Positions 1 to 7,880 of a stretch of DNA of 44,227 nt are shown one piece after another. Both the position numbers and the translations under genes were made by a program. The stretch's first letter is position 1, and each line of letters starts with the position of its first letter. Origin of the DNA: Chloroflexota bacterium (GTDB taxonomy: Bacteria; Chloroflexota; Anaerolineae; Aggregatilineales; Phototrophicaceae); contig WTGN01000083.1 in the NCBI GenBank assembly GCA_011523545.1, forward strand, positions 1 through 44,227, in the 5' to 3' direction. Below the pieces are notes generated by a model. The model was not told where the DNA came from and ran no database searches. It worked only from the letters and a program-made list of their open reading frames with translations.

Positions 1-1309
1 CCTGGTTGATCTGCAAGCCATAGACGCCTTCCAGCGAGGTGTAGATCGGCGCCGGCGGGCGCACCACTTTGCCATCGCCCAGCTTCATCATCTCAAGCTG
101 CGTGCCCAGGAAGGGGTAGATCGCGTTCAGATCGGCATCGTCGTAATTGGACTGGCGGCTGAAATCAGCGAATTGGTAGCCCTTGACGTTGACCTCGCCC
201 ATGGCCTTCTGCGCTTCGGAACCGGTCGCCCATTTGATGAATTGCCAGGCCGCTTCCTGGTTGGCCGAGGTGGACGGCATGCCCAGCGACCAGCCGCCCA
301 GGCTGACCACTTGCTCGCCGCCTGCCGTCAGCGTCGGCAGCACCGCCGTCTCGAACTTGTCGACGACGGGCGACGGAGTGCCGGTCAGATAGCCCTCGTT
401 ATTGACCAGGTAGAAGTAGGGCGTCCAGTGATAGAACATGCCGATATCGCCTTGCGAGAAGCGGGTGCCGGCGTCAAACCAGAGGTAGTTGATCGATTCC
501 GGCGGCGACAAGTCGTAGAGGCGCTTCCAATCGTTGAGCGCGGCCAGGTTGGCATCGCTGTTGATGGTCGGCGTGAAATCCCAGGGCGCTTCGGGGAATT
601 GGGTGAACCAGCGCGTGCCGTAGCTGGCGGAGAGCTGGCTGTACATGTGCACGACGGGCACCGGCTGGGCGCCGATGACAGTGGTGCCGTACATCGATGT
701 GCCATCGAGATCCATGCCGTTGATCTGCTCGAGGATGCCGAAATAGTCCTCCCAGGTCCACATGCCGGCGTCAGCCACCGACGAAGGCAGCCGATCGACC
801 CCGGCCGCTTCGAAGAGATCGGTGCGGTACATGATGCCTTGGGCGTAGGAAGCGATTGGCAGCGTCCAGACCTGGTTGCGCCAGGTGCTCAGCGAATAGA
901 GACATTCGGGCAGGAAGTCATCGAAATGGGCATCGGAATCCATGGAGATGAAATCATCGAGCGAGCGGATCCAGCCGTTGTCAGCATATTGGCTGATCCA
1001 CATTTGGTCGACGGCGATGACATCAGCATCGGCGCTCTGCGTCAGAAAGGCGTTGACCAGGCGCGCCTGCAAGGCGGTGTAACCGAGCGATTCGATGTTG
1101 ACCGTGATGCCGGTCATCTCGGTGAATTGATCGGTCACGCTTTGCAGCGCCAGATCCCAGGGATCGCCGACGGTCAGCACGTTGATCGCAGCATCGGATT
1201 GGGCGGCGACGCGGGCGAGATTGCCCAGTGGCGACGCGCCCGCCAGCGCGGCGCCGGCAGCGCCACCGGCCTTGAGAAAATCACGGCGGCTAATTCCTTG
1301 CTTGGACAT
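1..1309 (-). CDS. ABC transporter extracellular solute-binding protein (family 1), 3' end outside window
   Basis: Read on the minus strand from an ATG at 1309, with an AGGAG Shine-Dalgarno at 1316-1320; about 436 codons are open to the window edge without a stop. The N-terminus has a twin-arginine motif S-R-R-D-F-L-K at residues 7-13, then an Ala/Gly-rich hydrophobic stretch, so export is probably Tat-dependent. The mature part looks like a sugar-type solute-binding protein: an early I-N-V-L strand, ITVNIESL, an ADVIAVD segment, and late GGWSLGMP and AWQFIKWATG segments. By family it would deliver an oligosaccharide or polyol to an ABC permease, but the permease genes would lie left of the window and the ligand cannot be read from sequence. 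Plus-strand frames here are shadows. Confidence 0.88.
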   Translation of the reverse strand, partial: MSKQGISRRDFLKAGGAAGAALAGASPLGNLARVAAQSDAAINVLTVGDPWDLALQSVTDQFTEMTGITVNIESLGYTALQARLVNAFLTQSADADVIAVDQMWISQYADNGWIRSLDDFISMDSDAHFDDFLPECLYSLSTWRNQVWTLPIASYAQGIMYRTDLFEAAGVDRLPSSVADAGMWTWEDYFGILEQINGMDLDGTSMYGTTVIGAQPVPVVHMYSQLSASYGTRWFTQFPEAPWDFTPTINSDANLAALNDWKRLYDLSPPESINYLWFDAGTRFSQGDIGMFYHWTPYFYLVNNEGYLTGTPSPVVDKFETAVLPTLTAGGEQVVSLGGWSLGMPSTSANQEAAWQFIKWATGSEAQKAMGEVNVKGYQFADFSRQSNYDDADLNAIYPFLGTQLEMMKLGDGKVVRPPAPIYTSLEGVYGLQINQ

Positions 1310-1428
1310 AATTGACTCCTTTACATTGAATCATAAGCGAATCTGTGCATTGCCATGTTGATTCGATAGGCGCCTCCCCATTTGTTCCAGGTCCGTCTTC
1401 TGAAACGCCCTGTGAATTGGGCGTCGAC

Positions 1429-1453
1429 GGGCGACCCATTGGCTCGCCCCTAG
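1429..1453 (-). repeat. REP unit (single, degenerate head)
   Basis: Minus-strand reading gives a CTAG (not GTAG) head followed by GGGGCGAGCC, a short loop and GGTCGCCC. It belongs to the repeat family described at 2828-2906. It sits between the M29 gene and the solute-binding protein gene. A decayed partner half (GAAACGCCC with nearby GGGCGT) may lie at about 1400-1425. Confidence 0.6.
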
Positions 1454-1531
1454 AAGGTTGTCGATATTTGTCGCTTGCCTTAATCTTGCCGTCCCCTCGC
1501 ATGACGCTCTTGGATTATCTTCGCTATCAGC

Positions 1532-2614
1532 CTAGATCATCAGCTTGCCGCCCTGCATGACCGGCGCGTCATCGACATAAACGGCGCCGTCGGTTCGCAT
1601 GTCCTTGACCAAATCCCAGTGTATGCGCGATTGGTTTTCTCCGCCAGAATCAGGATAAGCCCGGCCCAGCGCCAGATGGATCGTGCCGGCGATTTTTTCA
1701 TCATAGAGTATATCGTTGCAGAAACGATTTAAGTGCGGATTCAAACCAAAAGCGAACTCGCCCAAACGGCAGGCGCCGGCGTCGGTCGTCAGGATCTGCC
1801 GGAGGAAATCTTCGTTGCTGCGCGCGCTCGCATGAATCAGCGCGCCGTCGCACCATTCCAGGCGGATGTCGGTTATCAGCTTCCCGCCAAAGACGCCGGG
1901 CGCGTCAAAGTGAACCCGCCCGTTGAGCGAGCTGTTGACCGGCGCGGTCAAGATTTCGCCATCGGGCAGATTGATGCGCCCGTCGCAAACCAGCCACTTG
2001 CGTCCAGCGACAGAAAATGTCAGGTCAGTCTCCGCGCCGGCGACGATGCGGACTGTCCTCGAGCCACAAAGTTTTTCCGCCGTCACCCGCCAGCGCGCCG
2101 CAGCCGCTTCGTAATCCATACCGCAGGCGGCGAAGAACATGCGCTCCAGCTCACGCAGGTCGATGCCGGCGTTCCGCGCCATCGCCGCATTAGGCATACG
2201 GACCAGGCACCAGCGCGTCTTCGCCCAGCGCATGGCCGAGATTTCGCCCTGCGCCGCCTGATTGGCCGCCAAAATCGGCGCCGGAATGTCATGCATCATG
2301 CCGAGATCACTGGCGCCGCGCAGTCCGATATACACATCGGCCCAGTCCATGCCATAGGCTTCGATCTCGGGCAGCCAGCTATGCTGCGCGGCATCGCCAT
2401 ATTTCAGCAGGGCATGGCGCAGCGTCTCGGAGAGAAACTGCACCTGCGGGAAGGCGCCGGCTTTAACGCAGGCTTCGTAGACGGCCTGCGCCAGCGGGAG
2501 GGTGTCGGCTTCGACCATGGCGATCATGACGCGTTCGCGCGGCTGGATGCGCGTCGAGTAATTCACGAGGACGTCGGCGACTTGCTGCCAGCGGGGGTCG
2601 GTGGCGTCAGGCAT
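1532..2614 (-). CDS. M29 family aminopeptidase (AmpS/aminopeptidase T type)
   Basis: A 360-residue cytosolic metallo-aminopeptidase, expected to release N-terminal amino acids from peptides with a two-metal centre. The C-terminal half carries the M29 ligand pattern: Glu in NLPDGE, Glu in LGEFAFGLN, Glu in DEKIAG, His in GTIHLALG, and His-Trp-Asp in SRIHWDLV. The N-terminal segment YSTRIQPRERVMI is also typical. Length is slightly below the usual ~370-410. The ATG at 2614 has only a weak ribosome site. An extended -10 (TGcTATACT) at 2655-2663 lies about 40 bases upstream. The specificity of M29 enzymes is broad and is not readable here. Confidence 0.9.
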   Translation of the reverse strand: MPDATDPRWQQVADVLVNYSTRIQPRERVMIAMVEADTLPLAQAVYEACVKAGAFPQVQFLSETLRHALLKYGDAAQHSWLPEIEAYGMDWADVYIGLRGASDLGMMHDIPAPILAANQAAQGEISAMRWAKTRWCLVRMPNAAMARNAGIDLRELERMFFAACGMDYEAAAARWRVTAEKLCGSRTVRIVAGAETDLTFSVAGRKWLVCDGRINLPDGEILTAPVNSSLNGRVHFDAPGVFGGKLITDIRLEWCDGALIHASARSNEDFLRQILTTDAGACRLGEFAFGLNPHLNRFCNDILYDEKIAGTIHLALGRAYPDSGGENQSRIHWDLVKDMRTDGAVYVDDAPVMQGGKLMI

Positions 2615-2654
2615 GGCGGGTATGGAAGGGGACGTGTAGCCGGGTCATGGCGGG

Positions 2655-2663
2655 AGTATAGCA
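2655..2663 (-). promoter_or_regulatory. Extended -10 promoter for the M29 aminopeptidase
   Basis: Minus strand TGcTATACT. A -35 match at normal spacing is poor, so recognition would rest on the extended -10. The same TGN-TATAMT-type element occurs before the ParB-like, LysM and Rieske genes. Confidence 0.5.
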
Positions 2664-2827
2664 TGGCGGTGGGGGACAGGCGATTATGGCATTTTGCAGC
2701 AGAGAGGCGGAGGTGCAGAGAGTCGCGTCAGGCTAGTTTTCAATGAAATCCGCGCGAATACTGAAAACGGAATGCTGCGCGACGCTGCCGCTCTAGTTCA
2801 ACAGTCCCGCCCGCCCCGGCGAATGTT

Positions 2828-2906
2828 TGTAGGGGCGACTCGGTGAGTCGCCCACAACAGCAACAACTAATTATATGTGCGGGCGAGCCACCGGCCCGCC
2901 CCTACA
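2828..2906. repeat. REPIN-like doublet (two REP units head to head)
   Basis: 79 bp, bounded by TGTAGGGGCG on the left and CGCCCCTACA on the right. Left unit: GTAG head plus the palindrome GGGCGACTC/GAGTCGCCC. Right unit: an inverted copy with GAGCC/GGCCC arms. A 27-nt A/T-rich spacer joins them. The right unit lies just downstream of the metG stop. The GTAG head plus palindrome is the established layout of REP sequences mobilised by RAYT transposases; no RAYT gene is in this window. Confidence 0.75.
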
Positions 2907-2918
2907 GCGACCTCGCTG

Positions 2919-4730
2919 TTAGGTTATCGAATTCTCCACCCGCGGCTGGCCGAGGTATTGCCGCTCCTGCTCCACGATCTCCGGATCCAGCTTCACAAAC
3001 AGCGGACTCGGCGCCCGCAACCTCTGCCCCGGCGCCAACTCGCTCGCTTTCCATTCCCCAATCGCCTTCGTTCCGTCATAGACCAGCGCCAGATGATCGC
3101 GCGTTGCTTCGCTGTAATTCTCAATACGCAACTCGCCGAAGAGCTGCCCGTCGTAACCGAGCATCTCGTGGACTTGCTGCGAGCTGAAGGGGACAAAGGG
3201 CGCGAAGAGAATCTTCAAGTTGTCGATGCAGCGCAGGGCAGCATAAACCGAGCGGGCGGCATCGGCGCGGTCGGGCTTGAGCGCTTTCCAGGGCTCGCGT
3301 TCATTGAGCCAGCCGTTGACCGCGCGCGCCAGCCCCAGCGTTTCTTCCAGCGCATCCTTCAGGCGGACCGCCTGCAGCAGCGCGCCGACTGTCTCGAAGC
3401 CGGCTTCGGTTTTGGCGATGATCGCTTCGTCTTCCGGCGTCAACTTGTCGTATCCCGGCACGGCGCCATCGAAGCGCTTATAGGCGAAACCACAAACGCG
3501 ATTGACCAGATTGCCCCAGGCCGCCAGCAGCTCATTATTGACGCGCGCCAGAAAACCCTCCCAAGAGAAATCGCTGTCTTGGCGCTCGGGGAAAGTGCGG
3601 GCGACATAGAAGCGCACGGCATCGGCTTGATAGCGCTCCAGCAGGTCGGGCAGCCAGACCGCCCAATTGCGCGAGGTAGAGAATTGCTGGCCCTCGATAT
3701 TCATGAATTCGTTGGCCGGCACATCGTAGGGCAGCTGCAGCGGAACATCGGCATAAATCGAGTCGCCCTCGTTGTAGATGCCATCGATGCCCAGCAACTC
3801 GGCTTGCCAGATGATGGTGTGGAAGGGGATATTGTCCTTGCCGATGAAGTTGTAGATTTTGGCTTCCGGGTTGTACCACCACTTTTTCCATTCATCCGGT
3901 TTGCCGCTGTTATGCGCCCATTCAATGCTGGCGCTGAAGTAGCCCATGACCGCGTCAAACCAGACGTAGAGGCGCTTGTCTTCCCAGCCATCCAGCGGCA
4001 CGCGGATCCCCCAGTCGATATCGCGCGTGATGGGGCGGCCGCGCAGCCCCTCCTTGACAAAATTCTGGCTGAAGCGGCTGACGTTCGGGCGCCAGTGATG
4101 CTCATGCGCGGCGAGATAGTCCAGGATTTGATCGGTGAAAGCGGCCAGATCGAGGAAGTAATGTTCCGATTCGCGGCGGACCAGCTTATCGGCGGGGTTG
4201 CTGCGGCTGTGCGGATCAATGAGCTGGACCGCGTCCATCAAGTTGCCGCAGTTCTCGCATTGGTCGCCGCGCGCATGCGGGTATTTGCAGATGTAGCAAA
4301 CACCCTCCACATAACGATCGGGCAAGAAGCGCTTCTCGCTCTCGCTGTAGAGCAGGGTCTGCTTTTCTTTATACAAGTAGCCGCGCTCTAGCAGGCGCTT
4401 GAAAATGTCCTGCGCCACCTGGTGATGGTTCTCGGTGTCGGTATGGGTGAAAAGGTCATAACTGACGCCGATCTTCTGCTGGGTTTGCAGGAAGCGCTCA
4501 TGATAATGCTCAAAGACTTCCAGCGGGGTCTGGCCGCGTTTGTCCGCCTCGACCGTTATCGGCGTGCCATGGCTGTCCGAGCCGCTGACCATCAGCACAT
4601 GATTGCCGCGCAGGCGATGATAACGGGCGAAGATATCGGCCGGCAGATAAGCGCCCGCCAGATGCCCGATATGCAGGTCGCCATTGGCATAAGGCCAGGC
4701 CACCGATACATGGATGGTTTCCGCTGACAT
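2919..4730 (-). CDS. metG: Methionyl-tRNA synthetase
   Basis: Class I synthetase charging tRNA-Met, 603 residues, cytosolic. Visible are the HIGH signature (HIGHLAGAYLP) near the N-terminus, a CP-domain zinc knuckle with two CxxC pairs (CYIC and CENC), the anticodon-side VWFDAVMGY segment, and FSTSRN in the KMSKS position, typical of the FSTSR-type enzymes. There is no C-terminal EMAP/Trbp-like tRNA-binding appendix, so this is the short form. The ATG at 4730 has a GGGAG ribosome site. Expression is probably controlled by the Met-codon leader peptide and attenuator immediately upstream (4765-4900). A REPIN follows the stop codon. Confidence 0.96.
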   Translation of the reverse strand: MSAETIHVSVAWPYANGDLHIGHLAGAYLPADIFARYHRLRGNHVLMVSGSDSHGTPITVEADKRGQTPLEVFEHYHERFLQTQQKIGVSYDLFTHTDTENHHQVAQDIFKRLLERGYLYKEKQTLLYSESEKRFLPDRYVEGVCYICKYPHARGDQCENCGNLMDAVQLIDPHSRSNPADKLVRRESEHYFLDLAAFTDQILDYLAAHEHHWRPNVSRFSQNFVKEGLRGRPITRDIDWGIRVPLDGWEDKRLYVWFDAVMGYFSASIEWAHNSGKPDEWKKWWYNPEAKIYNFIGKDNIPFHTIIWQAELLGIDGIYNEGDSIYADVPLQLPYDVPANEFMNIEGQQFSTSRNWAVWLPDLLERYQADAVRFYVARTFPERQDSDFSWEGFLARVNNELLAAWGNLVNRVCGFAYKRFDGAVPGYDKLTPEDEAIIAKTEAGFETVGALLQAVRLKDALEETLGLARAVNGWLNEREPWKALKPDRADAARSVYAALRCIDNLKILFAPFVPFSSQQVHEMLGYDGQLFGELRIENYSEATRDHLALVYDGTKAIGEWKASELAPGQRLRAPSPLFVKLDPEIVEQERQYLGQPRVENSIT

Positions 4731-4764
4731 AATCCGCTCCCTCTATTGCGATCATCAAGTATGC

Positions 4765-4796
4765 AAAATAAAAACCGCCTGTCGCTGACAGACGGT
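4765..4796 (-). terminator. Intrinsic terminator (attenuator) in the metG leader
   Basis: Transcript reads ACCGTCTGTC (4796-4787), loop AGC, GACAGGCGGT (4783-4774), a 10-bp stem with one G-U pair, then TTTT-A-TTTT. It lies inside the metG leader, 34 bases before the metG ATG. The 5' arm is also perfectly complementary (10/10) to the upstream segment at 4837-4846, so terminator and antiterminator are mutually exclusive. Confidence 0.88.
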
Positions 4797-4861
4797 ATCA
4801 AGATTGAGCGCTGTGCTGCTTAGGCGAGCCGCAACAACCGTCTGTCGTCGGTGACAGTCGG
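4787..4861 (-). promoter_or_regulatory. Antiterminator and anti-antiterminator segments of the metG attenuator
   Basis: Segment 1, CTGTC (4857-4853), with an outer CCG (4861-4859), pairs with segment 2, GACAG plus outer CGG (4846-4838): 5 bp, an A/A mismatch and 3 bp around a 6-nt loop. Segment 2, GACAGACGGT (4846-4837), pairs without mismatch with segment 3, ACCGTCTGTC (4796-4787). Segment 3 alternatively pairs with segment 4 in the terminator. The 1:2, 2:3 and 3:4 series is the trp-type arrangement. Segment 1 falls in leader codons 15-16, within the footprint of a ribosome stalled at Met codons 9-13, which would free segment 2 and favour readthrough into metG. Confidence 0.82.
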
Positions 4862-4900
4862 CATCCGCATAGGCATCGCGATCAGGTGACAGTTAAGCAT
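4820..4900 (-). CDS. Met-rich leader peptide of metG (26 residues)
   Basis: ATG at 4900, TAA at 4820-4822. The peptide has Met at positions 1, 9, 11 and 13, with the cluster M-P-M-R-M-P directly before the regulatory hairpins. The three internal Met codons lie within 13 bases. This is the sensing design of amino-acid leader peptides: slow translation at the AUG codons when charged Met-tRNA is scarce. No Shine-Dalgarno precedes the ATG, and the predicted transcription start coincides with it, so translation is probably leaderless. A frame extending further upstream is open, but it would begin before the promoter. Precedent for leader-peptide control of a synthetase exists in E. coli pheST; its use for metG is inferred. 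Confidence 0.8.
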   Translation of the reverse strand: MLNCHLIAMPMRMPTVTDDRRLLRLA

Positions 4901-4906
4901 TCCGCG

Positions 4907-4936
4907 AGTGTAGCATGAGCGGGACGGCGGCGTCAA
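4907..4936 (-). promoter_or_regulatory. Promoter of the metG leader transcript
   Basis: Minus strand TTGACG (4936-4931), 18-bp spacer, TACACT (4912-4907) preceded by TGc (extended -10). Six bases separate the -10 hexamer from the leader ATG, placing the expected start at or beside base 4900. Confidence 0.72.
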
Positions 4937-5062
4937 GCGCATGGTACGGATTGGCTGGCGAGCCTTCGGGAACTGGTCTATGATTCGCGCCTGTTTCGGG
5001 CTAAATTTGCCGGCGAGGCTTGCCGATTCGGCGAGTGGCCAGAACCGGCAGCGAGAAACGAT

Positions 5063-6175
5063 GTGAAATCTCAAGGCGCGCCAATCGTGAATCACGCGGA
5101 AACGACACGCGGCAAGCGGGGGCTGGCTTGCCTGCTATGGGGCGCCTTCGCCTTCGTCTGCCTGCTAATTGCGGGCGCGGTCCTGATGGGCGCGGTGTAT
5201 GCCGGCTGGAACAGCGGCCTGGCGACGGCGCGCGCGCAGGCCAGCATCACCGCCGAAGCTTACGCGCGGCAGCAGTGCGAGCGCATCCCGCTTGATCTGG
5301 CCGCCGGGAACCCCCAGCTGGCGCAAAAGCGCTTCGAGGAATTGCTCAAGCAAGAGCGGCCGCCCGGCTGCCTGTTCAACCTGGCGCCGACCGCCACCGC
5401 CGCCTTCCTGCTCTCGGCCACCAGCCCAAGCCCGCCGCCCGCCACCGTGCTCCCGCCAACGTCCACCGCGCGCCCGCATACCGCGACGCCCCCGTCCGCC
5501 AGCAGGAGCGAGCCTAGCAGTGAAGCCGGCTATGACCTGAACGCCTTGCTGGAAGAGGCGCGGACTGCGCAAAGCCTGGGCGACTACAGTGCCGCAATTG
5601 ACACGCTGGCCGCCATCATCAGCATCGATGGAGATTTCGAGCGGGAGACGGTGCGGCGCATGATGCTGGAAGCGCTGACCGCCCGGGCGCTGGCCCTCTT
5701 CCGCAGCGGCCGCCTGACCGAGGCGATCGTGATGACCGACCGCGCCGAAGAATACGGCAGCATCGACGACCTCAGTTACGAACGCTACATCGCCCTGCTC
5801 TATCTGGATGGGCAGCGCGCCAAAGCCAGCAATCCGGCGGAAGCGGTGCGCAGCTTCAGCCGCCTGGTTCATGAATTCGGCCTGCGCGATTATGTCAATG
5901 GATCGGTCCTGACTGATCTGCAGGAGGCGCATCGAAATTACGCGCTGGCGCTTTCCTTTCAGGGTGATCACTGCACGGCGCAAGCACAATTTCAGGCGGC
6001 GCTGGATCTTCAACCCGGCTTCAGCCGCGTCAACCCGGTTGACCTGGCGGCCCGCCGCGATCATTCGGCACAGGCATGTCAGGAAGATGGGCGGGAAGCA
6101 AGCGCAACAGCGGCGGACGCCGAGAATGTCGGGGTCAGCGCAGCCACACCGGCCCCGGTTGGCCAGTCGGGGTAA
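5063..6175 (+). CDS. Membrane-anchored TPR-like repeat protein
   Basis: 370 residues from a GTG start at 5063 (an ATG two bases earlier is followed directly by a stop). Residues ~21-45 form one hydrophobic membrane segment. A low-complexity Pro/Thr/Ser linker (about 115-160) then leads to a helical region with TPR-like features: ARTAQSLGDYSAAIDTL, ARALALFRSGRLTEAI, and a final ALSFQGDHCTAQAQFQAAL. The likely topology is a cytoplasmic N-terminus, one TM helix, and an extracytoplasmic helical-repeat domain on a flexible stalk. It is divergent from metG and shares its ~160-base upstream region. The C-terminal ~35 residues are Ala/Ser-rich and probably disordered. No enzymatic motif is seen; a scaffold role is only a guess. 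Confidence 0.75.
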   Translation: MKSQGAPIVNHAETTRGKRGLACLLWGAFAFVCLLIAGAVLMGAVYAGWNSGLATARAQASITAEAYARQQCERIPLDLAAGNPQLAQKRFEELLKQERPPGCLFNLAPTATAAFLLSATSPSPPPATVLPPTSTARPHTATPPSASRSEPSSEAGYDLNALLEEARTAQSLGDYSAAIDTLAAIISIDGDFERETVRRMMLEALTARALALFRSGRLTEAIVMTDRAEEYGSIDDLSYERYIALLYLDGQRAKASNPAEAVRSFSRLVHEFGLRDYVNGSVLTDLQEAHRNYALALSFQGDHCTAQAQFQAALDLQPGFSRVNPVDLAARRDHSAQACQEDGREASATAADAENVGVSAATPAPVGQSG

Positions 6176-6208
6176 CAGGCTATTGCCACGTGAGAGGCAG
6201 GATCTTGC

Positions 6209-7426
6209 CTAATGTAGGCTTCCGAATTTCCCTTCCCTAATGCTTTGGGGAAGGGCCGGGGATGGGGTAGACAAACGCTCGATGATCGTCGCAGTCGCCA
6301 TGCCGCCGCCGCAGCACATCGTCTGCAAGCCGTAGCGCGAGTTGGTCGTCTCCAACGCATTGATCAGCGCAGTCATCAGCCGCGCGCCGGAGCCGCCCAG
6401 CGGGTGCCCAAGGGCGATAGCGCCGCCGTGGATATTGACCTTTTCCAGATCGCCGCCGGTCTCTTTTTCCCAGATGCGTGGGACGGAGGCGAAAGCCTCA
6501 TTGACTTCGAAGAGGTCGATATCGCCCATATTCAGCCTGGCCCGCTCCAGCACTTTGCGCGTCGCCGCGATGGGACCGGTCAGCATCAGATGCGGGTCGC
6601 TGCCGATGGTGAGCATAGCGACGATGCGGGCGCGCGGCTTCAAGCCCAGTTGACGGGCGCGCACGGCCCCGGTCACGAGGACGGCGGCCGCCCCATCACT
6701 GATCTGGCTGCTGTTGCCGGCTGTGGTCACGCCGTCGCGGCTGAAGACGGGCGCCAGCGCCGCCATTTTTTCCAGCGTGGTCGTCGGGCGGATGCCTTGG
6801 TCACGCTCAACCAGCAGCGGCTTGCCCTCGTCGTCGAGGCCATGAATCGGGACGATCTCGAGCCGCAGCGCGCCGGATTCGGTGGCGGCCCAGGCGCGCC
6901 GATGGCTCAGCAGTCCCAGTTCATCCATCGCTTCCCGCGTGATGCCCCAGGCCGCCGCGATCTCATCAGAGGCGATGCCCTGCGGGATCATGTTGTAGGC
7001 TTCTATAACGCTGTCGGTGAAGGGCGATGCCCCGCCCGGCCCCAGGCTCGCGCCCATCGGCACGCGCGTCATGCTTTCGACGCCACCGGCAATGACGAGG
7101 TCCGCCTGCGCCGACGCCACCATAGCCGCCGCCAGATGTATCGCTTGCTGGCTGCTGCCGCACTGGAAATCGATGGTCGTGGCCGGCGCCTCAATGGGCA
7201 GTTCCGCATCAAGGACGACGTTGCGCGCCAGATTCATCGTCTGCTCGCCAACCTGGCTGACGCAGCCAAATATCAAGTGATCCACTGCGGACTTGTCGAG
7301 GGCGCTGCGCTCGAGCAAGGCGCGGACCACATGCGAACCAAGCCTGACCGGATGCTGCTCGCGCAGCCAGCCGCCCCGCTTGCCCAATGGTGTTCGGATA
7401 GCGTCGACGATGACAATGTTGCTCAT
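6209..7426 (-). CDS. Acetyl-CoA acyltransferase (thiolase)
   Basis: 405 residues from the ATG at 7426, which has AGGGAG 9 bases upstream; a GTG at 7444 is a less likely start. It opens with the thiolase signature IVIVDAIRTPLGKRGG. It has the acylated Cys in DFQCGSSQQA (near residue 89), the catalytic His in ALGHPLGGSGA, and the second Cys in MCCGGGMA. The enzyme would cleave or form 3-ketoacyl-CoA in fatty-acid degradation or acetoacetyl-CoA synthesis; the direction cannot be read. Thiolases normally end near IIERL. Here about 20 extra residues follow, encoded by a dispersed repeat (6220-6268), so the repeat appears to have replaced the original stop. Confidence 0.92.
   Translation of the reverse strand: MSNIVIVDAIRTPLGKRGGWLREQHPVRLGSHVVRALLERSALDKSAVDHLIFGCVSQVGEQTMNLARNVVLDAELPIEAPATTIDFQCGSSQQAIHLAAAMVASAQADLVIAGGVESMTRVPMGASLGPGGASPFTDSVIEAYNMIPQGIASDEIAAAWGITREAMDELGLLSHRRAWAATESGALRLEIVPIHGLDDEGKPLLVERDQGIRPTTTLEKMAALAPVFSRDGVTTAGNSSQISDGAAAVLVTGAVRARQLGLKPRARIVAMLTIGSDPHLMLTGPIAATRKVLERARLNMGDIDLFEVNEAFASVPRIWEKETGGDLEKVNIHGGAIALGHPLGGSGARLMTALINALETTNSRYGLQTMCCGGGMATATIIERLSTPSPALPQSIREGKFGSLH
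6225..6268. repeat. Short GC-rich palindromic repeat, G-quadruplex-prone copy 1
   Basis: CCCTTCCC, a short A/T loop and GGGGAAGGG form a hairpin, continuing to CCGGGGATGGGG. Plus-strand bases 6247-6267 read G4-AA-G3-CC-G4-AT-G4, meeting the four-tract quadruplex pattern. A close relative lies at 29881-29930. This copy lies inside the 3' end of the thiolase gene. Confidence 0.7.
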
Positions 7427-7545
7427 GGCTGCCCGCTCCCTCACTTTGCTGTCTTCAATATAGCGTACTCCGGCCCGGCCAGGCTACCGGCGCGCAAGAC
7501 GGGGTAGGCAAAGGAATGGCAGGCGAGGGCGTATGCTAACGGGAG

Positions 7546-7824
7546 TTACTTCAGAAGGACCGCCACCAGCGCAAGCGCGCTAACCAGGAATGGCAGGCCG
7601 AATGAGATCGCTTGGCCGATACCCTTAAAGCGCTGCTGGCGATCGCTGATATCCTTCAGGCTCTGTTCAATGGAATCGAATTTTTTGTTCAATTCCTGGG
7701 TTAGTTCGCGGGTTTGCTCATTGACCACAGTGCGTACGAATTCTTTCGTCGCGAGCGCGTCCAGCTTGCCGCGCAGTTCGCCAATTTCTCGTTCGTGGCG
7801 TGTAATCTGTTCTTTGTCGGTCAT
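7546..7824 (-). CDS. Small coiled-coil protein with C-terminal membrane anchor
   Basis: 92 residues from the ATG at 7824, which has AGGTGG five bases upstream; a GTG at 7833 overlaps that ribosome site. Residues 1-65 are charged and heptad-like (REIGELRGKLDAL, ELTQELNKKFDSIEQSL). The last ~22 residues are a hydrophobic helix ending in VLLK. The likely form is a tail-anchored coiled coil. It resembles many unnamed small bacterial proteins (the DUF1640 look), but no family is assigned. Its own promoter is at 7881-7909. Confidence 0.7.
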   Translation of the reverse strand: MTDKEQITRHEREIGELRGKLDALATKEFVRTVVNEQTRELTQELNKKFDSIEQSLKDISDRQQRFKGIGQAISFGLPFLVSALALVAVLLK

Positions 7825-7880
7825 CCGATCCACCTGCCGATAATGATATGATTTCCATGTGAGAATTTCATTGCATACAC

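Larger units (their letters stand above)
2615..2918. other. Intergenic region between metG and the M29 gene
   Basis: About 300 bases without a supportable gene. It holds the M29 promoter element (2655-2663) at one end and a complete REPIN-like doublet (2828-2906) at the metG end. The middle (2680-2825) shows no recognisable coding or structural signal. Confidence 0.6.

Noticed and set aside
173..1315. Long plus-strand frame
   Set aside because: Antisense to the solute-binding protein, which has the Tat motif and strong ribosome site. The plus-strand translation has no recognisable domain.
2877..4391. Long plus-strand frame over metG
   Set aside because: Shadow of metG in GC-rich codons; no family features.
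4731..4900. T-box or SAM riboswitch upstream of metG
   Set aside because: The T-box antiterminator motif (UGGN in an AGGGUGGNACCGCG-like bulge) is absent, and no SAM-riboswitch core is visible. The leader-peptide segments explain the terminator better.
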